Program-made: the position numbers and the translations under genes
Notes under the pieces: generated by a model
Database searches by the model: none
Seen by the model: the letters and a program-made list of their open reading frames with translations, nothing else
Told to the model about the DNA's origin: nothing
Assembly (NCBI GenBank): GCA_012295275.1
Contig: CM022670.1
Location: 21,865,679 to 21,929,678 of the forward strand
Source: Chrysomallon squamiferum
Lineage: Eukaryota > Mollusca > Gastropoda > Neomphalida > Peltospiridae
Direction: 5' to 3'
Length of the DNA: 64,000 bases
In this document: piece after piece, positions 63,497 through 64,000 of the stretch
Numbering within the stretch: position 1 is the stretch's first letter
Layout: each line of letters opens with the position of its first letter

Positions 63497-64000
63497 CTGA
63501 AAGAATATAAATAGCATGAAATGGTAATACCAAATTATACTCTAAAGTTATTTTATTTAATAATGTTCAGTTCGTACACATACAGAAAGTAACATAGACA
63601 TAAAACATTCATAATGACAGATGTGTTTATAACGCATTTCATATTTTGTATTATCTAATCGAAACAATGTTTTATAGTATATGATGTAGTATCCAAAAGG
63701 TCACAAGTTTGTAAAATTAAACTATTTGTTTGATACCAATATATTTTATAAAGTGTTACAAAGTAAATTTATTTACGAAGAATATCGAAAAAAGTACTTT
63801 GTTTACTATTGACAAATCTCTCTAAACCATTAATATCCATATATGTCGCTTTACTGTTGTTTCTGTCTTTATTTAATGAATCAGAGGTATTCGAAACAAT
63901 ATTTTATTTGAATTAATATTACTAAGGATCTACTTGGTTAATTCCTTTCTTTCTCACGATTAAAGGAATTATAATTATATAATAACGAAGTAATTTATTC
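63497..64000. other. Intron sequence of the phosphatase gene, no exon seen
   Basis: AT-rich, without recognisable coding. The upstream exons of the phosphatase gene should lie further right. Confidence 0.4.

Overview
The window looks like AT-rich nuclear DNA from an invertebrate animal. It has many short GT-AG introns and dense microsatellites (GA, TA, CA, ATT, ACT, CATA), some over 100 bp. The protein families (fucolectin-type FTP lectin domains, EGF repeats, a divergent receptor phosphatase domain) and the repeat-rich style suggest a lophotrochozoan, most likely a mollusc. That placement is inference; nothing in the window fixes the species.

Almost all coding signal belongs to one tandem family on the minus strand. 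Each gene has the same plan: a signal-peptide exon, two exons for one FTP fucolectin-like domain, one to six EGF exons, a transmembrane exon and a single cytoplasmic-tail exon. The domain exons are all phase 1-1. From left to right: A (730-1999, 5' part only, runs off the left edge), B (4430-10051, several frameshifts), C (15677-20346, short form with one EGF, broken signal exon), D (23222-29857, six EGF exons, decaying), E (30447-33248, relic), F (38728-43300, fully open, 488 codons) and B' (52551-58162, second copy of B, open, 491 codons). The tails carry spaced tyrosine motifs. D and F have YDAL-x10-YDKI, which fits the ITAM consensus. B, B' and C have YDAL-x10-YEQM, a YxxM form. The layout resembles Draper/CED-1-type immune or engulfment receptors, with a putative sugar-binding head.

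On the plus strand, between receptor genes, there are decayed EGF exons (11394, 43727, 45363, 59455) and two copies of an exon for the second half of a CD225/dispanin protein (44679, 46274). A ~140-bp module recurs upstream of receptor start exons and upstream of the plus-strand exons, so it may be a shared head-to-head promoter. At the right edge (61072-63496, minus) six exons encode a divergent, catalytically dead PTP domain resembling the D2 domain of a receptor tyrosine phosphatase. Its 5' end lies beyond the window.

The assembly needs caution. The stretch between the two 200-N gaps (4158-60542) starts and ends with the same ~8.3-kb sequence. Indels accumulate in each copy towards its own gap. 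Genes B and B' may therefore be one locus seen twice, or part of a ~48-kb tandem array. Older duplications also exist: 1-3957 matches 27799-31040, 12190-15450 matches 48035-52283, and 20545-29857 matches 34749-43300. Mobile-element traces are minor: a ~0.58-kb terminal-inverted-repeat element, SINE-like fragments and a probable Penelope-like remnant.
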